A DNA stretch of 64,000 bases from Roseovarius sp. (lineage in GTDB: Bacteria; Pseudomonadota; Alphaproteobacteria; Rhodobacterales; Rhodobacteraceae), in the NCBI GenBank assembly GCA_029212365.1, contig JARGOC010000003.1, positions 186,001-250,000 of the forward strand, written 5' to 3'. The stretch's first letter is position 1, and each line of letters begins with the position of its first letter. The translations under genes were made by a program, and so were the position numbers. The notes beneath the pieces were generated by a model that saw nothing but the letters and a program-made list of their open reading frames with translations, ran no database searches and had not been told where the DNA came from. Of this stretch, positions 17,762 to 26,924 are shown in pieces.

Positions 17762-17776
17762 ACGAGAGGACAATTT

Positions 17777-18973
17777 ATGTCAGACACCATCCGTCAAAAA
17801 GCCCAAGCCGCTTTGGCCGAAGTCGAAGAAATCAGCGCCGCAATCCTGCCCGAGCCCGCCGATGCCAACGCCATTGTGCCACTGGCCAAGGCCGACAAGA
17901 CCGTCAGCGCCGAAATAACCAAGCGTATGGACGAAATTGACATCGGTGACACGCAATCCATCGTCTCTTTTGGATCGGCCGCACAGGCTGAATTGCAGGA
18001 GATTTCGCAGAGCATGCTACAAGGTGTGCGCAACAAGGATGTCGGCCCCGCCGGTGGCAGTCTGCGCGACATCGTCACCACCATTCGTGGCTTTTCCGTT
18101 AGTGAACTGGATGTGCGCCGTGAACGCACCTGGTGGGAGCGCCTGATTGGGCGCGCAGCCCCTTTCGCCAAATTCACCGCCCAGTTTGAAGATGTGCAGG
18201 GCCAGATCGACAAGATCACCGATGATCTGTTGGGGCATGAACACACGCTGCTAAAAGACATCAAATCGCTTGATCTGCTCTATGAGAAAACGCTGAACTT
18301 CTATGATGAGCTGGCGCTTTATATTGCCGCAGGCGAAGAAAAGCTGAGCGTTCTGGATACCAAGGACATTCCCGCAGCCGACACCGCCGTTGGCAAAGCC
18401 CCCGAAGGCGATCAGGTGATGAAAGCGCAGGAACTGCGTGATCTGCGTGCCGCGCGTGACGATCTGGAACGCCGCGTGCATGATCTGAAACTGACGCGTC
18501 AGGTGACGATGCAATCCCTGCCCTCCATCCGGCTGGTGCAGGAAAATGACAAATCACTGGTCACCAAGATCAATTCGACCTTGGTCAACACGGTGCCTCT
18601 GTGGGAAACACAGCTGGCGCAGGCCGTCACCATTCAGCGCTCGGCCCAGGCCGCCGCTGCGGTGAAAGATGCCAACGACCTGACCAACGAATTGCTGACC
18701 TCCAACGCCAAAAACCTGCGCGAAAGCAACAAGATGATCCGCGAAGAAATGGAGCGTGGCGTGTTTGACATCGAAGCGGTGAAACAGGCCAACGCAGATC
18801 TGATCGGCACCATTCAGGAAAGCCTGCAAATCGCGGATGAGGGCAAAGCCCGCCGTGCCGCCGCCGAAGAAGAGCTCAAGCGCATGGAAAAAGAACTGCG
18901 CGACACGCTGTCTTCGGCCAAGGCGCGCAAAGACGGTGTCGGCGACAATGCCGGCACGGCTGTACCGGGCTAA
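17777..18973 (+). CDS. telA: TelA-family toxic anion resistance protein
   Basis: A 398-residue, mostly alpha-helical cytoplasmic protein of the TelA/KlaA family. Typical segments are RERTWWERLIGRAAPFAKF near residue 120, then DDLLGHEHTLLKDIKSLDLL, and TVPLWETQLAQAVTIQRS in the second half; long coiled-coil helices fill the C terminus (RRAAAEEELKRMEKELRD). TelA homologues confer tellurite resistance in some plasmids and respond to envelope-acting agents in Firmicutes. It follows the xpaC-like gene by 15 bp with a GAGAGGA ribosome binding site. Confidence 0.9.
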   Translation: MSDTIRQKAQAALAEVEEISAAILPEPADANAIVPLAKADKTVSAEITKRMDEIDIGDTQSIVSFGSAAQAELQEISQSMLQGVRNKDVGPAGGSLRDIVTTIRGFSVSELDVRRERTWWERLIGRAAPFAKFTAQFEDVQGQIDKITDDLLGHEHTLLKDIKSLDLLYEKTLNFYDELALYIAAGEEKLSVLDTKDIPAADTAVGKAPEGDQVMKAQELRDLRAARDDLERRVHDLKLTRQVTMQSLPSIRLVQENDKSLVTKINSTLVNTVPLWETQLAQAVTIQRSAQAAAAVKDANDLTNELLTSNAKNLRESNKMIREEMERGVFDIEAVKQANADLIGTIQESLQIADEGKARRAAAEEELKRMEKELRDTLSSAKARKDGVGDNAGTAVPG

Positions 18974-19943
18974 ACCATTGGGTCTGGGGGCACGCATTCG
19001 CTGGATTGTATCGGGGCTGGGGTGTCTGGCCCTGATCGGCTGTGATGCGCTGCCCACACCGCCGTCCACCACGCCCCAACCGCGCCCAGCGGGGCTGACC
19101 TCTCCGGTCCCAGTGGCACCAACACCCCCGCCCGAGCCTTCCGCCTTAAGCAATGAACAAGCGTTTTTCTATATGCGCATTCAACAGCAAGCCTTGGCGC
19201 AGGATCTGATGAGAGTCGACGGCGGCGGCATTGATACCCCGTATACCAGCGCAACCGTTGCCCGCAACTTTGAGCGCATCGTGTTTTACGAAGAATACGT
19301 TCGAAATCGTGGACTAGAGGTTTCGGATGGATCGCAATTTGGCCTGCAAAAATGGGACAAGCCGGTAAACTTCTCGTTAGAATTCGGGGCGAGCATCCCC
19401 GCCGAAGCCAGAGCGCGCGATACCCAAATCGTGCGGCGTTATGCACAACGGCTGGCGCGTATTTCCAAGCATCCCATCGCGCTAAACCCTGCACAGGCGA
19501 ATTTTCACATTCTCACCATGGGCCAGGACGATCGCCCGCAATTGTTGCGCCGCATTGCGGAACTTGACCCAAGTTTGAAACTGACGTCGATTGCCCAGAT
19601 TCTGGACGCCTGGAAAGTGGTCTCTTGCGTGGTTGTCACCACGTCGGATGACGGGGGCTACACGCCCGATCTTGCGGTTGCAATCATCAGGACGGAATTG
19701 CCCGCATTGGCCCGTCAGGCCTGCTATCATGAAGAACTGGCGCAGGGATTGGGATTGGCCAACGACAGCCCACAAGCGCGCCCATCTATCTTTAACGACG
19801 ATGATGAATTTGCTTTGCTCACCACCCACGACGAAGAACTGCTGCGCCTGTTATACAATCCCGCCCTCACCCCCGGCATGAGTGTGGAGGAAGCCCGACC
19901 GATCGTGAACCAGATACTGCTGGGCCGTGCGGGGCCAGGTTAA
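18948..19943 (+). CDS. DUF2927 lipoprotein
   Basis: A 331-residue lipoprotein with lipobox LIGC (Cys32) followed by aspartate, the residue that retains lipoproteins in the inner membrane in enterics. A proline-rich linker is followed by DUF2927 features: RNFERIVFYEEYVRN, and the late CYHEELAQGLGLANDSP with SIFNDDDEFALLTTHDEELL. The HEE segment resembles a metallopeptidase site but no activity is known. The start at ATG 18948 overlaps telA by 26 bases; an in-frame TTG at 18978, just after the telA stop, would give a shorter signal peptide and is equally plausible. Confidence 0.8.
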   Translation: MPARLYRAKPLGLGARIRWIVSGLGCLALIGCDALPTPPSTTPQPRPAGLTSPVPVAPTPPPEPSALSNEQAFFYMRIQQQALAQDLMRVDGGGIDTPYTSATVARNFERIVFYEEYVRNRGLEVSDGSQFGLQKWDKPVNFSLEFGASIPAEARARDTQIVRRYAQRLARISKHPIALNPAQANFHILTMGQDDRPQLLRRIAELDPSLKLTSIAQILDAWKVVSCVVVTTSDDGGYTPDLAVAIIRTELPALARQACYHEELAQGLGLANDSPQARPSIFNDDDEFALLTTHDEELLRLLYNPALTPGMSVEEARPIVNQILLGRAGPG

Positions 19944-19979
19944 TCCAAATGTTGCATATAAAGAAGGAGAGTTTTCCCC

Positions 19980-21104
19980 ATGGGTATTTTTGATTTTTTA
20001 ACGGGCGAGTTTATCGACGTCATTCACTGGGTGGATGACACCCGCGATACAATGGTCTGGCGGTTTGAGCGTGAAGACCATGAGATCAAATATGGGGCCA
20101 AGCTGACTGTGCGTGAAAGCCAGGCGGCGGTGTTTATCCACGAAGGCCAGCTGGCGGATGTGTTCACGCCCGGTTTGTATATGTTGGAAACCAACAACAT
20201 GCCGATCATGACAACGTTGCAGCACTGGGATCACGGCTTTCAAAGCCCGTTCAAGTCTGAGATCTATTTCGTCAACACGTCGCGCTTTACCGATCTGAAA
20301 TGGGGCACCAAAAACCCCATCATGCTGCGCGATCCTGAATTTGGCCCCACCCGCATTCGCGCCTTTGGCACCTATTCGGTGCGCGTGGCTGACGCGGCTA
20401 AATTCCTGACCGAGATCGTCGGCACAGACGGCGAGTTCACCATGGATGAAATCAGCTATCAGGTGCGCAACATTATTGTGCAGAGCTTTAGCCGGATCAT
20501 CGCAGGTGCGGGTATTCCTGTGCTCGACATGGCGGCCAATACCGCCGATCTGGGCAAGCTGGTTGCTGCGGAACTGAGCACTGTCGTGGCGGAGTATGGC
20601 CTCAGCATTCCTGAGTTTTATATCGAGAACATCTCGCTTCCGCCTGCGGTAGAGGAAGCTCTGGACAAACGCACGTCCATGGGCGTGGCGGGCGATCTGG
20701 GCAAATTCACCCAGTATTCCGCCGCCGAAGCCATGACCGCTGCGGCCAACAACCCAAATGGTGGGGGCGGCATGGGGGCCGGCCTTGGTATGGGGATGGG
20801 CATGGCGATGGCCCAGCAGATGCAACCACAAGGCCCGTGGGGCGCTATGCCCGCGGCAGCCGCTCCGGTGGCTTCGGTGGCCCCGCCTCCGCCTCCGGTT
20901 GAGAAGGTCTGGCATATTGCCGAGAACGGCGAAACCAAAGGCCCTTACTCCAAGGCCGCACTGGGGCGAATGACCACCGATGGTGGCCTCAGCCGTGACA
21001 CTCATGTCTGGACCGCAGGCCAAGACGGTTGGAAAAAAGCGGGCGATGTGCAGGAGTTGGCGCAGCTGTTCACCATCCTGCCGCCGCCACCTCCGGGGGC
21101 GTAA
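19980..21104 (+). CDS. SPFH-domain protein with C-terminal GYF_2 domain
   Basis: A 374-residue protein of the YdjI/virion-core SPFH group. The N-terminal 240 residues form the SPFH (band-7-like) region (YGAKLTVRESQAAVFIHEGQ, then FGTYSVRVADAAKFL), followed by a Gly/Met/Ala-rich linker and a GYF_2 module (about residues 312-365: WHIAENGETKGPYSKAALGR, then TAGQDGWKKAGDV) that usually binds proline-rich partners. No signal peptide is present. In B. subtilis the relative YdjI works with YdjG, a zinc-ribbon membrane protein, in the nisin/PspA response; a zinc-ribbon gene follows here too. AGAAGGAGAG precedes the start. Confidence 0.88.
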   Translation: MGIFDFLTGEFIDVIHWVDDTRDTMVWRFEREDHEIKYGAKLTVRESQAAVFIHEGQLADVFTPGLYMLETNNMPIMTTLQHWDHGFQSPFKSEIYFVNTSRFTDLKWGTKNPIMLRDPEFGPTRIRAFGTYSVRVADAAKFLTEIVGTDGEFTMDEISYQVRNIIVQSFSRIIAGAGIPVLDMAANTADLGKLVAAELSTVVAEYGLSIPEFYIENISLPPAVEEALDKRTSMGVAGDLGKFTQYSAAEAMTAAANNPNGGGGMGAGLGMGMGMAMAQQMQPQGPWGAMPAAAAPVASVAPPPPPVEKVWHIAENGETKGPYSKAALGRMTTDGGLSRDTHVWTAGQDGWKKAGDVQELAQLFTILPPPPPGA

Positions 21105-21123
21105 ACCCTGGCCAAACATACCA

Positions 21124-21156
21124 ATGCCGCGCCCCTATATTTGGCGCGGCATCATT
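21124..21156 (+). terminator. Strong hairpin after the SPFH gene
   Basis: ATGCCGCGCC (21124-21133) and GGCGCGGCAT (21143-21152) form a perfect 10-bp stem with a nine-base loop, followed by the T-poor CATTATTATG. It may be a partial terminator that lowers expression of the downstream zinc-ribbon gene. Confidence 0.6.
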
Positions 21157-21202
21157 ATTATGATCTATTGATACCACCCGATTTTGAAAGACGGCTCACC
21201 CC

Positions 21203-22327
21203 ATGACATTTTCTGATATGCCCGCCCCACCTGCTCCTGTCCGAGAACATAGATTTCCCTGTGACAATTGCGGTGCTGATTACCGGTTTGACCCAAGTGC
21301 CGGGCAATTGGTCTGTGATCATTGCGGTCATACTGAACTGATGGAGCAATCCACAGCACGCACAGGCGGCATCCGCGAGTTGGATTTTCAATCCGCCATC
21401 GCCCACCAACTGCCCGAGCAGGACATCGAAGAAACCCGTATCACCACCTGCCCCAATTGTGCCGCACAGGTGGAATTTGACGGCGCAACCCATGCCGCAG
21501 AATGCCCGTTTTGCGCCACGCCTGTGGTGGCTGACACCGGCACACACCGCCAGATCAAACCACGCGGGGTCCTGCCATTTGCCTTGGATGAAAGCAATGC
21601 CCGCAGAGTGATGACCGAGTGGCTGGGCCGCCTCTGGTTTGCCCCGAATGGCCTGAAGGAATATGCCCGTAAGGGGCGGAAAATACAGGGTATTTATGTG
21701 CCCTACTGGACAATTGATGCCGATACAAAATCGTCATATCGCGGCGAACGTGGCACTGAATATACCGAAAGCCGCACAGTGATGCGTGATGGCAAGCGCG
21801 AGACTGTGCGTGTCACCAAAGTGCGTTGGCGCGCTGTCACGGGCCGCGTGGCGCGGTTCTTTGATGATGTGCTGGTGTTGGCCTCCAAATCCCTGCCCAA
21901 GCGCTATACCGACGCTCTTGGGCCCTGGGATCTGTCCGAACTTGAGCCCTACCGGCCCGAGTTCCTCGCCGGATTCAGGGCTGAGGGGTATACCGTCGAT
22001 TTGGAGGACGGATTTAAAGAGGCGCGCGCGCATATGGACCGGGTGATCACCCGTGACGTAAAGTTTGACATTGGTGGCGATCGCCAGCGCGTGCACGATA
22101 TTGACACAACAATCAGCGCCGTGACCTTTAAGCATATCCTGCTGCCTGTGTGGGTTGCGGCCTATAAATACCGTGGCGAAACCTATCGCTTTGTGGTGAA
22201 CGGGCGCACTGGGCGGGTGCAGGGCGAACGGCCATATTCGGCTATCAAAATCGCCATTGCAGTTGTAATCGGTGCCCTGATTGCAGGCGCAATTGGCTAT
22301 ATGATTGCCACAGGAGAGGCTGGATAA
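21203..22327 (+). CDS. Double zinc-ribbon membrane protein (YdjG-like)
   Basis: A 374-residue protein with two zinc ribbons near the N terminus: CDNC...CDHC (about residues 20-41) and CPNC...CPFC (about 83-104). A long middle domain follows (GIYVPYWTIDADTKSSYRGE and PVWVAAYKYRGETYRFVVNG), and one hydrophobic segment lies at the C terminus (IAIAVVIGALIAGAIGYMI). Databases often mislabel this family as primosomal helicase because of the zinc ribbons; no helicase motif is present. The arrangement with an SPFH-GYF gene parallels B. subtilis ydjG-ydjI. Its stop overlaps the nitroreductase ATG (TAATG). Confidence 0.8.
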   Translation: MTFSDMPAPPAPVREHRFPCDNCGADYRFDPSAGQLVCDHCGHTELMEQSTARTGGIRELDFQSAIAHQLPEQDIEETRITTCPNCAAQVEFDGATHAAECPFCATPVVADTGTHRQIKPRGVLPFALDESNARRVMTEWLGRLWFAPNGLKEYARKGRKIQGIYVPYWTIDADTKSSYRGERGTEYTESRTVMRDGKRETVRVTKVRWRAVTGRVARFFDDVLVLASKSLPKRYTDALGPWDLSELEPYRPEFLAGFRAEGYTVDLEDGFKEARAHMDRVITRDVKFDIGGDRQRVHDIDTTISAVTFKHILLPVWVAAYKYRGETYRFVVNGRTGRVQGERPYSAIKIAIAVVIGALIAGAIGYMIATGEAG

Positions 22328-23007
22328 TGTCGAATGATTTTGAAGCATTGAACCGCGTTCTTAAGGCGCGCTATTCATGCCGGGCCTATCTGCCTGACCC
22401 TGTGCCAGAGACACTTGTCGAACGCATCGTGCAGGCCGCCGGACGCGCGCCCTCCTGGTGTAATGCCCAGCCCTGGAGCGTGACCGTGACGCGCGGCGAT
22501 GAAACCTCGCGGTTTCGGGATGTCATGACGCAGGTTGTCAGCGCGGATCAACCCTCCCCCGATATACCCTGGCCCGCCAGCTATTCTGGCGCCTACAATG
22601 ACCGCCGTCGCACATGTGGCTTTCAGCTCTACGAATCCCTCGGTATTGCGCGTGACGATCACGCTGCGCGGCAGGCCCAAAGCCTGCGAAACTTCGCCTT
22701 CTTTGACGCCCCCCATGTGGCCATTATCAGCTCTGAGGCCGAACTTGGCCCCTACGGCGCAATGGACACTGGCGGCTTTGTCACCGCCTTTATGTTGGCC
22801 GCTACCGGCTTGGGGGTGGCCAGTATCGCGCAGGCCTCAGTTGCGGCGTACCCGGATGTGATCCGCAGGCATTTCAACCTGCCTCAAACCCGCCAGATCC
22901 TTTGTGCCATCTCATTTGGCTATGCAGATACAGACCATCCGGCCAATGGGTTTCGCACGGATCGTGCTGCCTTGAATGAGATTTATGATCCCCGAGGGAC
23001 AGATTAA
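22327..23007 (+). CDS. Nitroreductase-family flavoprotein
   Basis: A 226-residue FMN-dependent oxidoreductase. Family segments are LKARYSCRAYLPDPVPE near the start (FMN phosphate contacts), RAPSWCNAQPWSV, the central DTGGFVTAFMLAATGLG and ISFGYADTDHPAN near the end. Members reduce nitro groups, quinones or halogenated aromatics with NAD(P)H; the physiological substrate is unknown. The gene is translationally coupled to the zinc-ribbon gene and followed without gap by dtd. Confidence 0.88.
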   Translation: MSNDFEALNRVLKARYSCRAYLPDPVPETLVERIVQAAGRAPSWCNAQPWSVTVTRGDETSRFRDVMTQVVSADQPSPDIPWPASYSGAYNDRRRTCGFQLYESLGIARDDHAARQAQSLRNFAFFDAPHVAIISSEAELGPYGAMDTGGFVTAFMLAATGLGVASIAQASVAAYPDVIRRHFNLPQTRQILCAISFGYADTDHPANGFRTDRAALNEIYDPRGTD

Positions 23008-23445
23008 GTGCGCGCCTTGCTGCAACGGGTGTCTGAGGCGTCCGTCAGCGTGGATGGCACGGTGATTGGCCAGACCGGCGCCGGGCTGCTGATCCTGATT
23101 TGCGCCATGCAGGGCGACACCGAAGGTCATGCCGATAACCTGGCAGCCAAAATTTCCAAGCTGCGGATTTTTCAGGATGAAAACGGCAAGATGAACCGTT
23201 CTGTTTTGGATATTGGCGGCGCCGCTTTGGTGGTCAGCCAGTTCACATTGGCCGCCGATACATCGCGCGGAAACCGGCCCGGATTTTCCGCCGCCGCTCC
23301 GCCCGACGAGGGCAACTGGCTATATGAGTACTTTGTTACTCAATTGGCCGCGCAGGGTATTGCGGTTCAAACCGGTCAATTTGGGGCTGATATGAAAGTG
23401 GCACTGGTCAATGACGGACCTGTGACGATCTGGATGGAGAGCTGA
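23008..23445 (+). CDS. dtd: D-aminoacyl-tRNA deacylase
   Basis: A 145-residue editing enzyme that removes D-amino acids (and glycine from tRNA(Ala)) from mischarged tRNAs. The two active-site signatures SQFTLAAD and [10 protein letters not shown] are both intact, and the start [17 protein letters not shown] is typical. It uses a GTG start directly after the nitroreductase stop codon, with GAGGGA upstream. Confidence 0.95.
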   Translation: MRALLQRVSEASVSVDGTVIGQTGAGLLILICAMQGDTEGHADNLAAKISKLRIFQDENGKMNRSVLDIGGAALVVSQFTLAADTSRGNRPGFSAAAPPDEGNWLYEYFVTQLAAQGIAVQTGQFGADMKVALVNDGPVTIWMES

Positions 23446-23480
23446 CGTCACTTCTGCGCTGAAACGCCCGCTGCACGTCC

Positions 23481-23502
23481 AGAAAATTCGCATGAATTTT
23501 CT
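23481..23502. terminator. Palindrome between dtd and the HlyD gene
   Basis: AGAAAATTC (23481-23489) pairs with GAATTTTCT (23494-23502) around GCAT. It lies between two convergent genes and overlaps the end of the HlyD-type gene. Confidence 0.6.
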
Positions 23503-24689
23503 TACGGCTCGCGGAAGGCTTCTTGTGATTTGTAGAGCGGTTTCAACAGGTATCGCAGCACAGTTTTCTCGCCGGTGTGCAACTCCACCTGAGCCTGCAT
23601 ACCGGGGCGGATTTCGATGCGGGACTGGCGCGGCGTCAAGCCGGTCATATCCACCTTCAGCGTCACCTTATAGTGCGGATCACCATCTGGATCACGGGCG
23701 CGTTCATCCTCAAACGTGTCCGCCGAGATGAAATCAACCTTGCCCTTTAACGATCCAAAAATTGTGTAATCATAGGCGCTTAACTTGATGGTTGCCTCTT
23801 GTCCGTGGCGAATGTTTGCGATGTCTTCGGGGGCGACACGCGCCTCGACAAACAGCTCTTCATCCAAGGGGATGATCTCTAATATCTCTTCGCCCGGACG
23901 CACGACGCCGCCGATTGTCGTGACAGACAGATTGTTAACGATACCGCGCATCGGGCTGACCAGAACGGTGCGGTTCAGCTGGTCCTGACTGCCTTTGAGG
24001 TTTTGCCTCAGTGTCGCCAATTCCTTCAATGTTTCAGAATATTCCTGCGCGCGGTCCAGCTCGGTCTGGGTGATCACCTCGTCATAGCGGTTCTGGGCAT
24101 CGGCAAAGGCCTTGCGCGCACGGGTCACTTCGATCAGTGCCACAATTTTCTTGTCCAGCAGGTTTTCCAGCAACCGGCGTTCTTCGCCAGCCTGATCCAA
24201 GACCTGCTTGGCGCCCTCAGTGCGTTTCACATAATCCGATTGGCGCGCCTTGAGCAGGGCGCGTTCCGAGGCGATGATCTCAGGCAGGCGTTCAGACAGC
24301 CCAGCTGGAACCGCAAAATCAAACTGCCCGGCCAGTTCCGCCTCAAGCCGCAACCGGCGAATATCAAGCGAGTTGATCTGATCACGCAGATCATCCACCG
24401 AGGATTTGAACTGCGTGCCATGCAGCCGCGCCAATGTATCGCCCCGCTGCACAATATCGCCTTCCTGCACCATCAGCTCTGTCAGGATGCCACCTTCAAG
24501 GTTCTGAATGATCTGTGGCCGTGAGGATGAAATGAACGACCCGGAGGCACGCACAATTTCATCGACCCAGGCAAATGCGGCCCATAGAACAAACAGCCAA
24601 ACAGTGATTGCACACAGCCAGATGGTCAGGCTGGGACCACGCAGTTTTGCGTTCAGCTGAGCCGTGAGATGTGTTGCGCCAACAGCCAT
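23502..24689 (-). CDS. HlyD-family type I secretion adaptor
   Basis: The periplasmic adaptor (membrane fusion protein) that connects an ABC exporter to a TolC-type outer-membrane channel. One transmembrane helix near residues 22-42 is followed by the lipoyl half (QNLEGGILTELMVQEGDIVQ), a long coiled coil with AGEERRLLENLLDKK, the second lipoyl half (TVLVSPMRGIVNNLSVTT), and the family's C-terminal stretch RIEIRPGMQAQVELHTGE. Length of 395 residues is normal for LapC/PrtE-type adaptors. It is the last gene of the adhesin-secretion operon. Confidence 0.93.
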   Translation of the reverse strand: MAVGATHLTAQLNAKLRGPSLTIWLCAITVWLFVLWAAFAWVDEIVRASGSFISSSRPQIIQNLEGGILTELMVQEGDIVQRGDTLARLHGTQFKSSVDDLRDQINSLDIRRLRLEAELAGQFDFAVPAGLSERLPEIIASERALLKARQSDYVKRTEGAKQVLDQAGEERRLLENLLDKKIVALIEVTRARKAFADAQNRYDEVITQTELDRAQEYSETLKELATLRQNLKGSQDQLNRTVLVSPMRGIVNNLSVTTIGGVVRPGEEILEIIPLDEELFVEARVAPEDIANIRHGQEATIKLSAYDYTIFGSLKGKVDFISADTFEDERARDPDGDPHYKVTLKVDMTGLTPRQSRIEIRPGMQAQVELHTGEKTVLRYLLKPLYKSQEAFREP

Positions 24690-24692
24690 GAT

Positions 24693-26924
24693 TTACGCGC
24701 CTCCCTGCCCGGAACCCGTTTGTTGCAGATGCGCCAGCACCTTGTCGCGCGGGCCATCCACGGCCATCCGGCCATTTTGCAGGATCAATGTGCGCGTGGT
24801 CAGCGCCAGAATTGGCACGCGGTGGGTGGCAATGATCGCGGTGCGCCCCTCCAGCCATGTCTCCAGGCGGCTGACAAGGGTTTTCTCAAGCGTCTGATCC
24901 AGCGCTGCGGTGGGCTCGTCCAGCAGGCACACTTTCGGGTCTTGCAGCCACAGCCGTGCCCAGCCGATGGATTGGCGCTGACCTTGGGAAAGCCCCTGCC
25001 CGCCATCCAAAATTTCCAGGTCCATGCCCTTTGGGTGGTTTTTCACAAACTGGCCGAGGCCCGCAAAATCCAAGGCCGCCATCAGGCGGGTGTCATCACG
25101 TTCCAGCAACGTCAGGTTCAGGTTTTCGCGCAGGGTGCCGGAAAACAGGCGGATGTCCTGGCCCAGATACCCAATCAGGCGGCGCAAATCGCGCGGCTCG
25201 ATCTGGCCCATATCAGTGCCATCCACCAGAATGCGGCCTTTGGTGGGGGCATACAGCCCTGACAGGATTTTCAGGAATGTCGATTTGCCCGACCCGTTGG
25301 TGCCTAGGATCGCCAGTTTCTGGCCCGGCTGGATCGAAAGCCCCGGCACGTCCAGCGTGGGGGCGCCGTCGTCTGAATAGGCAAATTGCAGGTCATGCAT
25401 TTCAAACCCGCCATCCAGCGTTTCGCGGCGCAGATATGACCGGCCCTCTTGGGCGTCTTGTTGGGCGGTTGCGATGCTCTCCAGCCCGTCGAGTGCGGAT
25501 TTGACATTGCCCCAGCGCGCCATGGTGCCCGCAAGCTGCGTTAACGGCGCCAGTGTGCGGCTGGTCAGGATGCCCACAGCGATAATGGACCCCACGGTGA
25601 ATTCGCCTGCGAACACCAGATAGGTGCCCATCACAACGGCCGACACATAGGTGAATTGCTGCATCCCCTGCGACCAGACGGTCAGGGTTGAGGCAAGTTT
25701 GCGCTGCTCGGAGGATTTCAGCGCGGCCAGTGCTGTCAACTCGGCCCAAGAGCGGCGAAACCGGTCTTCGGCGCGCCCGGTCTTTACTGTGTCCAGTTCA
25801 AAAATCGCTTCGTGCAACAGACGTGAGGATTTGGCCGAGGCGCCTTGGGTTTCTTCGGTCAGGCGGATCATCTTGCGCTGGAGCAGGAAGCCGGGGACCA
25901 CCATCAAAATGCCGCCCAGTACCAGCAGCCAAACCACGTTGCCCGCAATGGATGCCACAAGGGCGAGGAACACAAAGATAAACGGGATGTCAGCCAATGT
26001 GCCAACGGTCGAGGCAGTGAAAAACTCGCGCACCGATCCAAATTCGCGCATTGAGGCAAAGAGGCGGCTTGGGGCACGCCCGGCCAATTCTGAGCGCATC
26101 CCCAAGATGCGGTCCATCAACAGCTTTTGCACATTCAGCTCAATCTGCCGCCCTGCCCCGTCCATCAGACGCGAGCGGGCGATTTTCAAAAACGCCTCCA
26201 TCAGCAGGGCCATACACGCGCCAGCCGCCAGCACCCAAAGCGTGGCCTCGGATTGATGCGGGATCACGCGGTCATAGACCTGCAAGGAAAACAGAGCCAC
26301 CGAAACAGCCAACAGGTTGGCCACGAAGGACCCCAGCATCACCTCGCCAAAATGGCGGCGAAAGCGGTGGAACTGCCCCCAGAACCAATGTGGCGCGGCG
26401 CTTTGGTCTTCGTGTGCTTTGGCCACCGATTGCAACGGCGCTTCGGCGCGCACAATCATGCCGGTGAAATAGGGTTCAAATTCGCCCAGCGGTACATGGG
26501 CGCGGTTGTCGGTGCAGGTCTGATCATAGATCACCAGATCACCGCGTGATTGCTCCATCACCAGTATGAACTGGCCCGATGTCATCTGGGCCAAGGCAGG
26601 CCAGTGGTCGGGCGCACAGAACGACACGCTCTCCACTTCGGTCATCAACCCGGTGGCGGCCAGCCCCGCGGCCAATGCTTCGGGTTGTGGGCTGTCGTCT
26701 TGCGCCTCTGAGGCCATCATGGCCTCAAGGATATCGCGGGCCAGCACCTCGGCCCCCAGGATCGACGCATAGGTCGCGCCCAGCTCTGCGCGTGCTTCGG
26801 CCTTTACGCCAAAGCGGGATTGGGGCTTGCGCGCGTCTTGTGGTGGAGCATCCGAATTGGACACCGCCTTGAGCACCGATTTCGATCCGCCGGTGATAGA
26901 GAATGTGACCGGCGGGTTGCTCAA
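24693..26924 (-). CDS. Type I secretion ABC exporter with inactive C39-like domain
   Basis: A 743-residue inner-membrane exporter with fused ATPase. The N-terminal 160 residues look like the C39 peptidase-like domain without catalytic cysteine, as in RTX and LapB-type exporters. The transmembrane domain (about residues 190-470) precedes an ATPase with Walker A GTNGSGKST (541-549), signature LSQGQRQS (645-652; second residue group differs from LSGGQ) and Walker B KVCLLDEPT (664-672). It overlaps the TolC-type gene by four bases and is followed three bases later by the HlyD-type gene. Confidence 0.93.
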   Translation of the reverse strand: MSNPPVTFSITGGSKSVLKAVSNSDAPPQDARKPQSRFGVKAEARAELGATYASILGAEVLARDILEAMMASEAQDDSPQPEALAAGLAATGLMTEVESVSFCAPDHWPALAQMTSGQFILVMEQSRGDLVIYDQTCTDNRAHVPLGEFEPYFTGMIVRAEAPLQSVAKAHEDQSAAPHWFWGQFHRFRRHFGEVMLGSFVANLLAVSVALFSLQVYDRVIPHQSEATLWVLAAGACMALLMEAFLKIARSRLMDGAGRQIELNVQKLLMDRILGMRSELAGRAPSRLFASMREFGSVREFFTASTVGTLADIPFIFVFLALVASIAGNVVWLLVLGGILMVVPGFLLQRKMIRLTEETQGASAKSSRLLHEAIFELDTVKTGRAEDRFRRSWAELTALAALKSSEQRKLASTLTVWSQGMQQFTYVSAVVMGTYLVFAGEFTVGSIIAVGILTSRTLAPLTQLAGTMARWGNVKSALDGLESIATAQQDAQEGRSYLRRETLDGGFEMHDLQFAYSDDGAPTLDVPGLSIQPGQKLAILGTNGSGKSTFLKILSGLYAPTKGRILVDGTDMGQIEPRDLRRLIGYLGQDIRLFSGTLRENLNLTLLERDDTRLMAALDFAGLGQFVKNHPKGMDLEILDGGQGLSQGQRQSIGWARLWLQDPKVCLLDEPTAALDQTLEKTLVSRLETWLEGRTAIIATHRVPILALTTRTLILQNGRMAVDGPRDKVLAHLQQTGSGQGGA

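Noticed and set aside
19998..21119. A 373-codon open frame antisense to the SPFH gene
   Set aside because: It covers the SPFH gene almost exactly, has histidine/arginine-rich composition typical of antisense frames in GC-rich DNA, no ribosome binding site and no known domain.
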